Assembly (NCBI GenBank): GCA_034430175.1
Contig: DAOUFI010000009.1
Location: 65,725 to 129,724 of the forward strand
DNA length: 64,000 nt
DNA from: UBA6107 sp034430175
GTDB taxonomy: Bacteria; Chloroflexota; Anaerolineae; Anaerolineales; Anaerolineaceae
Reading direction: 5' to 3'
Positions 24,061 to 33,265 of the stretch are shown piece by piece. Within the stretch, counting starts at the first letter, position 1. Each line of letters begins with the position of its first letter. A program made the translations under genes and the position numbers. Below the pieces are notes generated by a model. The model was given only the letters and a program-made list of their open reading frames with translations. It did no database searches and was not told the DNA's origin.

Positions 24061-25902
24061 ATGTCTGTAAGTGCTGTAGATCACAGAACGTCTCGTCAAA
24101 AAAACCAGGCGAACCTGAGAAAGTTTCTCAGGTGGCTTGGTTCCCCTCAGGTTTTGCTTTCAATAATCATGTTGGCTGTGATGACTTACATGGTCATCAT
24201 TCCACTATATAGAATGTTGGTTACAACCTTCACTGTGCAGGAAATCGACTTGCGGTCGATCAAGGATGCGGAGGTAGGAGATTTCACCTGGTATCACTGG
24301 ATAAGAATGCTCACGGGGAAGATTGGCAAGATCATGACCTTCCAACCGTTGGTACACTCTCTGATTGTTTCATTAGGTGCTACCGGTCTGGCTCTGATTA
24401 TCGGAGGTTTGATGGCCTGGATGGTCGTCCGGACGGATATGAAGGGAAGCAATACAATTCACTTCCTGGCCACCCTTCCTTACATCATGCCCTCATGGAC
24501 CATTGCCATGGCATGGGAAGTTGTATTCAAGAACCACACTACGGGAGGTACACCGGGGTTATTCGAGTTCATTACCGGTACCGTTACGCCAGATTGGTTG
24601 GCCTATGGTGCTCTGCCAATCATCATTTGTAGCGCGCTACATTATTACACATTTTTCTTCCTGTTTTGTTCCGCCGCGCTGCTTTCCATTGATTCCTCCC
24701 TGGAAGAAGCCGGCGAGTTGGCTGGCGCGAGCAGATGGCGTGTGATGCGCAAGATTACTTTTCCGCTGATCATACCTGCGTTAACCTCCGGTTTCATCAT
24801 GACCTTCTCAAAGGTGATGGGAACGTTCGGTGGGCCAAATGTGTTAGGTGTACCGGTAAAGTATTACACCCTGGCAACCATGCTGCGATCAGACACCGGT
24901 TTAGGCAACTACGGCGACGCCTTCGTATTGGCGATTGTATTGATCCTTTTTGCCATGACTACGGTCTGGATGAACCAAAAACTGGTAGGAACCCGCAAGA
25001 GTTACGAAACTATCGGTGGGCGTGGATTTCAGGCTGAAAAAATCAAATTGCGCAATTGGAAAGGTTTTCTCACCACGTTGGTGATGATCTTCCAATTCTG
25101 CATCGGCATTCTGCCCATCCTGGTTTTACTTTACAGCACCTTCATGCTGAGGTCGGGTGATTACAGCCTGAGCAACTTTACCCTGGCATATTGGATAGGG
25201 AAGGGTGATATCAAGATCAACAGTGGTGAGCCAGGTATTTTCTACAACCCAAAGATTTACATGGGAGCCTGGAATTCCATCAAGTTATCGGTTTTGACGG
25301 CGCTATTTACCTCATTGATCGGTGTCGTGCTGGGATACGCCATTGTCAAAGGGAGGGGAACCAGACTCTCCAAGCTTGTTGAACAGATTTCGTTTATTCC
25401 TTATGTCATTCCCGGTATCGCATTTGGTGCGGTTTACATTTCGATGTTCACGAAAAATGTTCTTTTCATCCCGCCACTTTATGGAACGTTCGCTCTTCTG
25501 GTGGTTGTATCAGTAGCAAAACATCTGCCATTTTCAGCCAGGACCGGCGTTTCAGCAATGTTGCAGGTAAGCAAAGAACTGGAAGAGGCCGCGGCACTTG
25601 CCGGCGCAAATGCCTGGACACGCTTCAAACGCATTATCTTCCCATTGACAAGTACAGGCTTTGTTTCGGGTTTCTTGCTCAACTTTATTTCTACAATGCG
25701 TGAGTTATCGCTGATCATCTTGCTGGTGACCCCCACGACGCAAGTGCTAGCAAGCATGACCATGCGATATCAGGAGAATGGCTGCGAACAACAAGCAAAT
25801 GCGGTGATCCTTGTTCTTATTGCATTGGTTTTGATCGGTAATTTCATCATCAGTCGGTTCCGGGGCGGTAGTTTGGCTAAAGGTCTTGGAGCAAAGGCGT
25901 AA
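24061..25902 (+). CDS. ABC importer permease, fused double-domain (AfuB/FbpB type)
   Basis: A 613-residue inner-membrane protein with two tandem binding-protein-dependent permease domains and about 12 membrane segments. Each half has an EAA loop: EEAGELAGASRWRVM...FPLI and EEAAALAGANAWTRFKR..FPLT. This fused layout is typical of FbpB/AfuB-type transporters, which carry ferric iron or, in Actinobacillus AfuABC, hexose phosphates. The ATG at 24061 with an AGGAGA site is preferred over an upstream frame extension. It forms an importer with the following ATPase and lipoprotein. Confidence 0.92.
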   Translation: MSVSAVDHRTSRQKNQANLRKFLRWLGSPQVLLSIIMLAVMTYMVIIPLYRMLVTTFTVQEIDLRSIKDAEVGDFTWYHWIRMLTGKIGKIMTFQPLVHSLIVSLGATGLALIIGGLMAWMVVRTDMKGSNTIHFLATLPYIMPSWTIAMAWEVVFKNHTTGGTPGLFEFITGTVTPDWLAYGALPIIICSALHYYTFFFLFCSAALLSIDSSLEEAGELAGASRWRVMRKITFPLIIPALTSGFIMTFSKVMGTFGGPNVLGVPVKYYTLATMLRSDTGLGNYGDAFVLAIVLILFAMTTVWMNQKLVGTRKSYETIGGRGFQAEKIKLRNWKGFLTTLVMIFQFCIGILPILVLLYSTFMLRSGDYSLSNFTLAYWIGKGDIKINSGEPGIFYNPKIYMGAWNSIKLSVLTALFTSLIGVVLGYAIVKGRGTRLSKLVEQISFIPYVIPGIAFGAVYISMFTKNVLFIPPLYGTFALLVVVSVAKHLPFSARTGVSAMLQVSKELEEAAALAGANAWTRFKRIIFPLTSTGFVSGFLLNFISTMRELSLIILLVTPTTQVLASMTMRYQENGCEQQANAVILVLIALVLIGNFIISRFRGGSLAKGLGAKA

Positions 25903-25914
25903 GGAGATTATTTC

Positions 25915-26997
25915 ATGAATACAACAATCACGATTAAGAACCTCACTAAAAAATTCGGTGATCTGGCCGCCGTCAACAATGTCAGTCTATCGATTGAACC
26001 AGGTACCTTTTTGACCCTGCTCGGACCTTCCGGTTGTGGAAAAACCACATTATTGCGCTGCGTGGCTGGTTTGGAAGAGCCCAACAGTGGCGAAATCTAT
26101 ATTGGCGATAAGCTGGTATTTTCCAGTGAAAAGGGGATTTCAGAGCCATCCGGTAAACGTGACCTGGGTATGGTTTTTCAAAATTATGCCCTTTGGCCAC
26201 ATATGACGGTCTACAAGAACATGACCTTTGCACTTGAAATTCAAAAGCTCTCAAAAGAGGAGATGGATAAACGCGTCAAGGAATCATTAGCTGAAATGCA
26301 AATGACCGGTTTTGAAGACCGTTATCCCCGCGAGATGAGCGGTGGACAGCAACAACGTGTGGCTCTAGCCCGTATGCTGGCTTACCGCCCTAATGTATTC
26401 TTGATGGACGAACCTCTCTCTAATCTGGATGCCCGGTTGCGTATGGACATGCGTACTGAACTCAAACGGCTTCATCACATTTCTGGCGCTACTACCATCT
26501 ATGTGACCCACGATCAGGTTGAAGCGATGACCATGTCATCCAAGATCGCAGTCATGAAAAACGGTGTAATCCAACAGATGGATGTTCCTGACAAGGTGTA
26601 TCACTTCCCAGCCAACCTGTTTGTCGCAGACTTCATCGGAAACCCGAAAATAAATTTACTTCCGGGACGTGTTGTTGAGAAGGATGTGGTCGATATCAGT
26701 GGTGTCAGGATACCGGTGCAAACATTTAAGCAAACCGGTGAAGTTGTACTGGGTATTCGCCCTGAAGATATATCCATTTTTACCAGCCCGGAAGATAATG
26801 CGAGTGAATTCCGCGCCTATTCGGTTCTACCATCAGGCGCAGAAACAACGATCATTGCCCGCAAGGGTGATCTGGAGTTGACTGTTCGCGAGATGGGCGT
26901 CAGCAAGATCAAGATGGATGAAAAGATCTGGTTGTCTTTTAAATCCAGCGATATCAACTTGTATAACAAGGAATCTGGAAACCTTGTAACCAGCTAA
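25915..26997 (+). CDS. ABC importer ATP-binding protein
   Basis: A 360-residue ATPase of the FbpC/PotA type that powers the importer. Walker A GPSGCGKTT near residue 40, signature MSGGQQQRVALAR, Walker B FLMDEPLSNLD and switch VTHDQ are all present, followed by a C-terminal TOBE-like regulatory domain (about residues 235-355). The gene lies 12 bases after the permease with a good AAGGAG site. Confidence 0.93.
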   Translation: MNTTITIKNLTKKFGDLAAVNNVSLSIEPGTFLTLLGPSGCGKTTLLRCVAGLEEPNSGEIYIGDKLVFSSEKGISEPSGKRDLGMVFQNYALWPHMTVYKNMTFALEIQKLSKEEMDKRVKESLAEMQMTGFEDRYPREMSGGQQQRVALARMLAYRPNVFLMDEPLSNLDARLRMDMRTELKRLHHISGATTIYVTHDQVEAMTMSSKIAVMKNGVIQQMDVPDKVYHFPANLFVADFIGNPKINLLPGRVVEKDVVDISGVRIPVQTFKQTGEVVLGIRPEDISIFTSPEDNASEFRAYSVLPSGAETTIIARKGDLELTVREMGVSKIKMDEKIWLSFKSSDINLYNKESGNLVTS

Positions 26998-27111
26998 CTA
27001 CAAGGAAATTCATGCTAACTTCTGGTAGAGGAGGAAGTATCGAGACTGAGAGAATAGCGAAAAACGTGAGATCTCAAATCAGTTAACCCAACCAAAAAAA
27101 GGAGAAGTTAT

Positions 27112-28320
27112 ATGAAAAAACTGGTAACACTTGTAACTGCTATAATGTTGGTTGCATTCCTGGCAAGCTGTGCCCAACCGACACAGGCCCCAACTGCCAG
27201 CAACGCAACAGTCGCCCCCGAAGCGACACTGACTGCCAAAGAGCAGTGGGTGAAAGACAACCAACTGGGCTCTTATGATACCGGCACTCAGGATTGGGCA
27301 GCCATCGAAGCTGCTGCCAAAGAAGAAGGCGAACTCCTGGTTTATGCAAACTCTTCTAAGGTTGAAAAAGCCGCTGAGAAATTCATGGAATTGTATCCTG
27401 AGATCAAGGTACAGGCATTTGACCTTGGTGGAGACGATGTTCTCTCCAAAGTTGTCGAAGAGCAAAAAGCTGGCGCATTCACCGGTGATGTTTGGTTCAG
27501 CAGCGGTGGTGCCAACCTTGTTGGTCAGGTCATGCCAAATGAATATGTTTGGCGTTTCATGCCTGATTCCTTGGTTGATAAAATCCCCGATGAATTCACT
27601 CATCCGTTGGTCATGACCCGCCTTGGGACCAGTGTATTTGCTTACAACTCCGAACTCAATGAAAGCTGCCCCATCAAGAACATCTGGGAACTTACCAATC
27701 CGGAATGGAAGGGAAAATTCTTCATCGAAGATCCTCTAAATGATGCATCCACCTTGAGCAAGTTGCTCACGATCGTTGCACATGAAGACGAAATGACCAA
27801 AGCCTACAAAGACCTCTATGGTACTGACCCTGTCCTCGATGACGATACTCCGACTGTTGGTTGGTTGTGGCTCAAGCGATTCGCAGCTAATGGCCCCACA
27901 CCTGAATCTGGTGGCGATGAAGTCGATGCGGCTTATGCCACCCCTGGTATGACCGAAAGCTACATGGCACTTGGTTCATACTCCAATTATCCGGATGTAC
28001 TGGATGGTAACTTGGCTTTCGAACCCTGCTGGGGTCTCGAACCTATCGTTGGTATTCAATCCCAGAGCTACGTCGGTATCATCAACCAGGCTCCGCATCC
28101 GAATGCTGCCAAATTATGGATCCGCTTTATCCTGAGCGAAGAAGGCCGCGATCCCTGGGCGAAATTCGGAACTTATTTCACCGATTCAACCTATGTCGTC
28201 CCTGAAGGGCAGAAAACCCTCGAAGAGATGATGGGAATGAGCTGGATGATCGATGAACAGTTTGCTTATGACAATCTGGTCACTGGACGTGATTTTTATC
28301 TGATCAACCTTGGTGAATAG
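27112..28320 (+). CDS. Substrate-binding lipoprotein of the ABC importer
   Basis: A 402-residue extracytoplasmic binding protein. The signal peptide ends in a lipobox LASC with the lipidated Cys at residue 20, followed by a Thr/Ala/Pro-rich linker and a two-lobed type 2 binding-protein fold of the iron/thiamine/hexose-phosphate (FbpA/ThiB/AfuA) cluster. Iron-binding tyrosine pairs of FbpA are not obvious to me. With a SIS-domain regulator, phosphatases and a phosphate transporter around it, a phosphorylated organic ligand is more likely than iron. The start has an AAAGGAGAAG site. Confidence 0.88.
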   Translation: MKKLVTLVTAIMLVAFLASCAQPTQAPTASNATVAPEATLTAKEQWVKDNQLGSYDTGTQDWAAIEAAAKEEGELLVYANSSKVEKAAEKFMELYPEIKVQAFDLGGDDVLSKVVEEQKAGAFTGDVWFSSGGANLVGQVMPNEYVWRFMPDSLVDKIPDEFTHPLVMTRLGTSVFAYNSELNESCPIKNIWELTNPEWKGKFFIEDPLNDASTLSKLLTIVAHEDEMTKAYKDLYGTDPVLDDDTPTVGWLWLKRFAANGPTPESGGDEVDAAYATPGMTESYMALGSYSNYPDVLDGNLAFEPCWGLEPIVGIQSQSYVGIINQAPHPNAAKLWIRFILSEEGRDPWAKFGTYFTDSTYVVPEGQKTLEEMMGMSWMIDEQFAYDNLVTGRDFYLINLGE

Positions 28321-28342
28321 CCTTAGAATCTGTTCTTAAAAC

Positions 28343-28378
28343 ATCGGGCACGGATTCTCAATAAAATCCGTGCCCGAT
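28343..28378 (+). terminator. Stem-loop after the binding-protein gene
   Basis: A perfect 14-bp stem (ATCGGGCACGGATT and complement) with an 8-base loop, lacking a T-run. Such structures often stabilise the binding-protein mRNA and reduce read-through to distal genes; full termination is uncertain. Confidence 0.65.
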
Positions 28379-28438
28379 AAATTCCAGAAGTGCTCGGAAA
28401 ATATTCTAAAAATAAAGATACTTGGAGTTTGAACTCTC

Positions 28439-29875
28439 ATGAATTTGCGCGCAGTTTTGTTTGATATGGGTGGTACGATCGAAACTTTCGGGCACACCCG
28501 TGAGATGCGTATTCAGGCATCGGCAGGGATCAGAAAGCTGCTGCTCGATACCGGTATTGACCTCGATCTTTCGGATGAAGAATTAATGCGGGTGGTTACG
28601 AGTGGGCTGCAAAAATATCATGAGTATTGTCTGGAAAGCCTGGTGGAGTTTTCGACTGAAAAAGTGTGGCAGGAGTTCATTTTAGCTGATTTCAAGGTTG
28701 ATCGGTCGAAGATTGCCAGGGTTTCTGAAGAGTTGATGGTTTACATCGAAAATCATTACTACAAGCGGGAAATGCGTCCTGAAATTCCGGCTGTGCTTGA
28801 GAAGATTAAACAAATGGGATTGAAGATCGGCTTGATCAGCAATGTAAACAGTTTGGGCCAGGTGCCGGGAAATCTAAAACGATACGGTATAGAGAGTTAC
28901 TTCAACCCGGTTATCCTTTCGAGCCAATATGGTATTCGCAAACCAGATCCATCGATCTTCCATTATGCCGCCCGAATGATGGATGTTCCCACCAGCGCCT
29001 GCGTTTATGTGGGCGACCGGATTGCTCGAGACATAATCGGGTCTCAACGCGCGGGTTTCCGCCTGGCGGTTCAGATCCAACACGATTACGATCATGGTGA
29101 AGAAGATACCGGGGCAGTCCCCGATGCATATATTAAAAATATGAACGAATTAATTGGCGTTCTTGAAAACTGTTTGAACACTCCACTTCCAGAACCCAAT
29201 TCGCATGTACGCGCACTTTTATTTGATGCGGGAGACATCCTGTATTATCGTCCTCGTAAAGAAAACAGGTTCATCACTTTTCTAACCGAACTAGGTATGG
29301 AAAAGAAATGGGCGAATCTACCCGGGAAGAAAGAATTAACCGAATTGGCATTCACCGGTCAAATCAGCCAGAATGAATTCCATGATGGCTACATGCGTCT
29401 GCTTGGCATTTCAGACCCGGATTTGATCAAGCGCGGCAAGGAATTGCTGGCAGAAGAAAATCTGGATGTGGAGTTTTTTGAAGGCGTCAAAGAGACTTTG
29501 CTTAAGCTCAAACAGAGAGGTTTCCTGCTGGGGATCATCACAAATACCGCTAATTCAATTAGCAACAAACTGAATTGGTTCGAAAAAGGCGGTTTTGGCA
29601 ATGTCTGGGATTCAATCATTTCATCAGTAGAGATTGGCGTAATTAAACCCTTCCCTGAGATCTATCGGGCGGCATTGAAGCAATTGAATATTACTGCTGA
29701 CCAGGCTATCTTTGTCGGGCATAAGATTTCTGAATTGGATGGTGCCAGAGCGGCCGGGTTGGCCACGATCGCGTTCAATTACGATAAAGAAGCTCATGCC
29801 GATTATTATATTGACCGATTCTGTGAACTATTGGATATGCCGGTTCTCAATGAATCGGAAGGTGTTTTACGGTAA
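28439..29875 (+). CDS. Tandem two-domain HAD-superfamily protein (paralogues 5 and 6)
   Basis: A 478-residue fusion of two HAD domains. Domain 1 (residues 1-240) has LFDMGGT (D9), LISN, IRKPDP and YVGDRIARD and looks catalytically complete apart from Gly at D+2. Domain 2 (about 255-478) has LFDAGDI (D263), IITNT, VIKPFP and FVGHKISELDGA; its motif IV lacks the normal metal Asp. The second domain resembles the 17726 protein. One active and one degenerate half suggest an enzyme with a regulatory or scaffold partner in the same chain. Full HAD tandem fusions are uncommon. Confidence 0.83.
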   Translation: MNLRAVLFDMGGTIETFGHTREMRIQASAGIRKLLLDTGIDLDLSDEELMRVVTSGLQKYHEYCLESLVEFSTEKVWQEFILADFKVDRSKIARVSEELMVYIENHYYKREMRPEIPAVLEKIKQMGLKIGLISNVNSLGQVPGNLKRYGIESYFNPVILSSQYGIRKPDPSIFHYAARMMDVPTSACVYVGDRIARDIIGSQRAGFRLAVQIQHDYDHGEEDTGAVPDAYIKNMNELIGVLENCLNTPLPEPNSHVRALLFDAGDILYYRPRKENRFITFLTELGMEKKWANLPGKKELTELAFTGQISQNEFHDGYMRLLGISDPDLIKRGKELLAEENLDVEFFEGVKETLLKLKQRGFLLGIITNTANSISNKLNWFEKGGFGNVWDSIISSVEIGVIKPFPEIYRAALKQLNITADQAIFVGHKISELDGARAAGLATIAFNYDKEAHADYYIDRFCELLDMPVLNESEGVLR

Positions 29876-29938
29876 ATACATTGTTCCCGGATTTCTTGAA
29901 AATTCCGGAGATATTCAAAAGGAATTTGAAATTGTAGC

Positions 29939-31615
29939 ATGTCGACTCAAATAGAAGCAATCTTATTCGATATGGGTGGTACTCTGCGAGGCTCGGTCAA
30001 AGTTAGCCAGGAGGAGAAAGACAAGGCCATTCGTGAGATTATCAAGTTGCTCAATGCCGATGCGACTGTGACAGCGTTTGGGAAAATGCTGGCGGAGCGA
30101 GCAGAAGCGTATAAGAATTGGGCTGAACGGACTCTCAAAGAACTCAGTGAGGTAGAGTTGTGGACCAAATGGATGCTTCCCAACTGGCCTGAGGATCTCA
30201 TCCGCGTTAACGCGATCAAGTTGAACCAGTTGTACCGTGATTCGTTAAGTACGAGGGTGGCATTTCCTGAAACCTACGAGGTGATTGTCAATCTTTACCG
30301 GCGTGGCTACCGTTTGGGACTGGTCAGCAACACCACCAGTTCGGTTGAAGTACCGGCGCTGTTGAGAGACATGCATATAAGGGGATGTTTTGAGACTGTC
30401 ATCCTTTCCACGGTAAATGGCAAACGAAAACCAGATCCGAACATTCTTTTGGACGCAACAGAGAGGATGAAAATCGACCCAGCCAAATGCGCCTACATTG
30501 GCGATCAACCCTCCCGCGATGTCGCCGCAGCCAGGCAAGCCGGGTTCGCGAAATCGATCATCATTCGCCACGAGTCGAAGGCAAATCGTGTGGTGGACGA
30601 TGATCCTGCGCTCGAACCGGATCATCGCATCACTAACCTGAAAGAATTGTTGGCTATCTTCCCCGAACGGGAACCGGTTAAGCCAGCAAAGGTATATAAC
30701 GTTTCATTCTCCACCATGTGGTTGAAGGATAATTTTCCGACTTTGACTGATTTCTTCGAATTCGCGCGCCGATCAGGCTTTAGCCATGTTGAGTTGAACC
30801 ATAAGATCAACTCAGAAATGCTCGCCGGTATCAACCTGAAGCGTTACTCCTTCAGCAGTATTCATGAACCATGTCCGGCGGATATTTCGATGCCGACCCT
30901 TGTAAAAAGAGATTGGTTAATCTCTTCGTTGGATGAAAACTTGCGCAGGAAGGGAGTTGAAGCTGTTAAGCGAAGTATAAGTTTCGCTTCCGAAAATGGC
31001 ATCTCCACGGTTGTGGTTCATCCTGGTGTCGTGTTAATGGATGTTGAATTTGAAAAACAATTACGCAGTTTGATCCAGCACGGCAAGCAGGATACCGATG
31101 AATACCGGGCGATCATGCAGCAAATGCGCAAAGAGCGAGCAGAAATGGCTCCTGCTGCTTTGGATTCTGTAAAAAAGAGTATTGCAGAGTTGGCAGACAC
31201 CGCTAAAATGAAAAATGTGCGGCTTGGATTGGAGAACCGTAACCATTTTCGCGAGATCCCCAATCCTGACGAAATGGAGATTCTGCTTGGTCTTGACGAC
31301 CCGAGTTGCCTGGGCATGACATTTGATGTTGGCCATGCGATGCATCTCGCGAAATTGGGTTTCTACTCATTCGAGGAGTGGCTGAAACGGTTTTCCGGAC
31401 GTATCATCGAAACTCATCTTCACGATATCCGCAGTGTGGTCGACCATTTCGCCGCCGGGCTGGGTGAAGTTGATTTCGATCTGGTAAGTTCATACCTGCC
31501 GGAAAACGCGATCCGTACCTGCGAGTTTTTAGACACGAATTCACCTGAAGAGGTACTCGCCGCCCTGGCTTATCTCTCTGATCACAATTGTATTCGATCG
31601 ATTAAGGAAGGATGA
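29939..31615 (+). CDS. HAD phosphatase fused to a sugar isomerase-type TIM barrel (paralogue 7)
   Basis: A 558-residue bifunctional protein. Residues 1-245 form a HAD domain (LFDMGGT D11, LVSNT, KRKPDP, YIGDQPSRD). Residues about 255-558 form an AP-endonuclease-2/xylose-isomerase-like barrel with metal ligands Glu in LGLEN, Asp and His in TFDVGHA, His in THLHDI and Glu in TCEF. The barrel family includes inosose dehydratase and inosose isomerase as well as sugar epimerases. The fusion suggests that the product of dephosphorylation is passed on for isomerisation. Confidence 0.83.
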   Translation: MSTQIEAILFDMGGTLRGSVKVSQEEKDKAIREIIKLLNADATVTAFGKMLAERAEAYKNWAERTLKELSEVELWTKWMLPNWPEDLIRVNAIKLNQLYRDSLSTRVAFPETYEVIVNLYRRGYRLGLVSNTTSSVEVPALLRDMHIRGCFETVILSTVNGKRKPDPNILLDATERMKIDPAKCAYIGDQPSRDVAAARQAGFAKSIIIRHESKANRVVDDDPALEPDHRITNLKELLAIFPEREPVKPAKVYNVSFSTMWLKDNFPTLTDFFEFARRSGFSHVELNHKINSEMLAGINLKRYSFSSIHEPCPADISMPTLVKRDWLISSLDENLRRKGVEAVKRSISFASENGISTVVVHPGVVLMDVEFEKQLRSLIQHGKQDTDEYRAIMQQMRKERAEMAPAALDSVKKSIAELADTAKMKNVRLGLENRNHFREIPNPDEMEILLGLDDPSCLGMTFDVGHAMHLAKLGFYSFEEWLKRFSGRIIETHLHDIRSVVDHFAAGLGEVDFDLVSSYLPENAIRTCEFLDTNSPEEVLAALAYLSDHNCIRSIKEG

Positions 31616-31616
31616 C

Positions 31617-32237
31617 ATGTTAAAACTTTTCAAGAAACGCCAGAATATCTTCATCATGCATATGCATGACCAGGCAGCAGCCACCCTTGCCGGTATGGAG
31701 GCGCTCGTTAAGTATTTCAAAGACCAAAATCCAGAGGCAGCGGCAGAATTGACCCGCAAAGAAAAAGAAGCTGATGAATATCGCCGGATAATGATCTATG
31801 AATTGAATAAGACGTTCATCACTCCTTTTGACCGTGAAGACCTTTTTGCCCTTTCGCGCACGGTGGATGATGTGCTTGATTACGCGTTCAGCACACTGGA
31901 AGAAGTGGAACTCCTTAAAGTTACTCCCACCACATATATGCAGCGGATTGCTGCATTGCTTCGAGATGCCGCCAATGAATTGCTCATGGCAGTCGATCGA
32001 TTGGAAGATTATCCGGGTGTGGCCAATGAACACGCTCAACGCGCGAAAGCGCTGGAGAACAAAGTAGAAATGCTTTATCGTGAAGCGTTGGCCGAATTAT
32101 TTGAGGGTATTGAAGATACAAAGCACGTAATGAAAGTCTTTAAATACCGCGAGGTCTATCGCCACCTGAGCAATGCGGCTGATCGTGGTGATGAAGCCGC
32201 GAACGTGATTGCCAGTATCGTGATGAAGAAGGGTTGA
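31617..32237 (+). CDS. DUF47/PhoU-like Pit accessory protein
   Basis: A 206-residue all-helical protein of the DUF47 family (PhoU-related), begins MLKLFKKRQNIFI and contains the family block ITPFDREDLFALSRTVDDVLD. DUF47 proteins are encoded next to PiT transporters and are thought to regulate them. It starts one base after the preceding stop and ends 10 bases before the PiT gene, so it is part of the same operon as the fused HAD/barrel gene. Confidence 0.9.
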   Translation: MLKLFKKRQNIFIMHMHDQAAATLAGMEALVKYFKDQNPEAAAELTRKEKEADEYRRIMIYELNKTFITPFDREDLFALSRTVDDVLDYAFSTLEEVELLKVTPTTYMQRIAALLRDAANELLMAVDRLEDYPGVANEHAQRAKALENKVEMLYREALAELFEGIEDTKHVMKVFKYREVYRHLSNAADRGDEAANVIASIVMKKG

Positions 32238-32247
32238 TGTTTCTGCA

Positions 32248-33237
32248 ATGACTCCCTTGACCTTGATGATCGTTCTTTTGGTATTGGCTCTGGGGTTTGA
32301 CTTTATTAATGGCGTCCATGATTCCAGTAATATTGTTGCCACAGTTATCTCTTCGCGTGCACTGTCGCCGCGCTGGACTTTGTCGATCATCTCAATCGCG
32401 GAGTTTGCCAGCCCACTAATATTTGGCGTTGCGGTCGCGACGACTATAGGTAGCGGTGTGGTGCAATCTACAGCGGTGAGTATGCCGGCATTAATTGCAG
32501 CATTGCTAAGCGCGATCCTCTGGGGGATCTTCACCTGGGTTATTGGAATTCCGAGTAGTGCTTCGCACGCGGTGATCGGTGGATTAATTGGCGCTGCAGT
32601 TCAGAGTGCCGGTTGGTCAGCTCTCATTGCCTCAGGGTTGATCAAAATCTTCATTGTTCTATTTACATCTCCCCTTATTGGGTTTTTTATTGGTTTGCTG
32701 ATCACTCGTTTGGTCATGCAAATTTGTTGGAACGCAACCCCTAAAGTGAATAACTTCTTTAAAAAGGGACAGGTTGCTACTTCGATCGCGCTGGCTTTGT
32801 CTTACGGTGCGAATGATGCACAAAAGGGGATGGGTATCATAACGCTTGGATTGGTCACATCTGGTTTCCTTGACAAGTTCCAGGTCCCATTATGGGTCAT
32901 CCTGGCTTCAGCCAGCATGATCGCATTGGGGACATCCGTCGGCGGATGGAAGCTGATTCGCACCCTCGGGACAAAATTCTACAAAATTCGCCCAATGGAC
33001 GGCTTCTCGACACAGATCAGCTCAGCAGTGGTGATTATGACAGCCGCGTTGTTTGGAGGATTGGTTTCAACCACACAGGTGGTCAGTACTGCGATCATGG
33101 GTGTAGGAAGCGCTGAACGGGTAAATAAAGTGCGCTGGGGGGTTGCCCAGGAGATAGCCTGGGCATGGGTATTCACCATTCCAATGACAGCATTATTGGG
33201 AGCAGCTTTTGCCTGGATTCTAGCAAAGGTCATTTAA
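32248..33237 (+). CDS. PiT-family inorganic phosphate transporter
   Basis: A 329-residue integral membrane protein with the two PiT signature repeats: DFINGVHDSSNIVATVISSRAL near residue 15 and ALSYGANDAQKGMGII in the second half, separated by a hydrophobic core. PiT proteins move phosphate with a cation and can run in either direction. Placed behind an organophosphate importer and many phosphatases, it may export the phosphate released inside the cell, though uptake is possible. Confidence 0.93.
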   Translation: MTPLTLMIVLLVLALGFDFINGVHDSSNIVATVISSRALSPRWTLSIISIAEFASPLIFGVAVATTIGSGVVQSTAVSMPALIAALLSAILWGIFTWVIGIPSSASHAVIGGLIGAAVQSAGWSALIASGLIKIFIVLFTSPLIGFFIGLLITRLVMQICWNATPKVNNFFKKGQVATSIALALSYGANDAQKGMGIITLGLVTSGFLDKFQVPLWVILASASMIALGTSVGGWKLIRTLGTKFYKIRPMDGFSTQISSAVVIMTAALFGGLVSTTQVVSTAIMGVGSAERVNKVRWGVAQEIAWAWVFTIPMTALLGAAFAWILAKVI

Positions 33238-33265
33238 TACTAATTCGTTGCAGAGGATAAACTGA

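Noticed and set aside
24061..28320. Simple ferric iron importer
   Set aside because: The transporter family allows it, but the SIS-domain regulator, phosphatases and phosphate transporter argue for a phosphorylated ligand, and no iron-type operator was seen.
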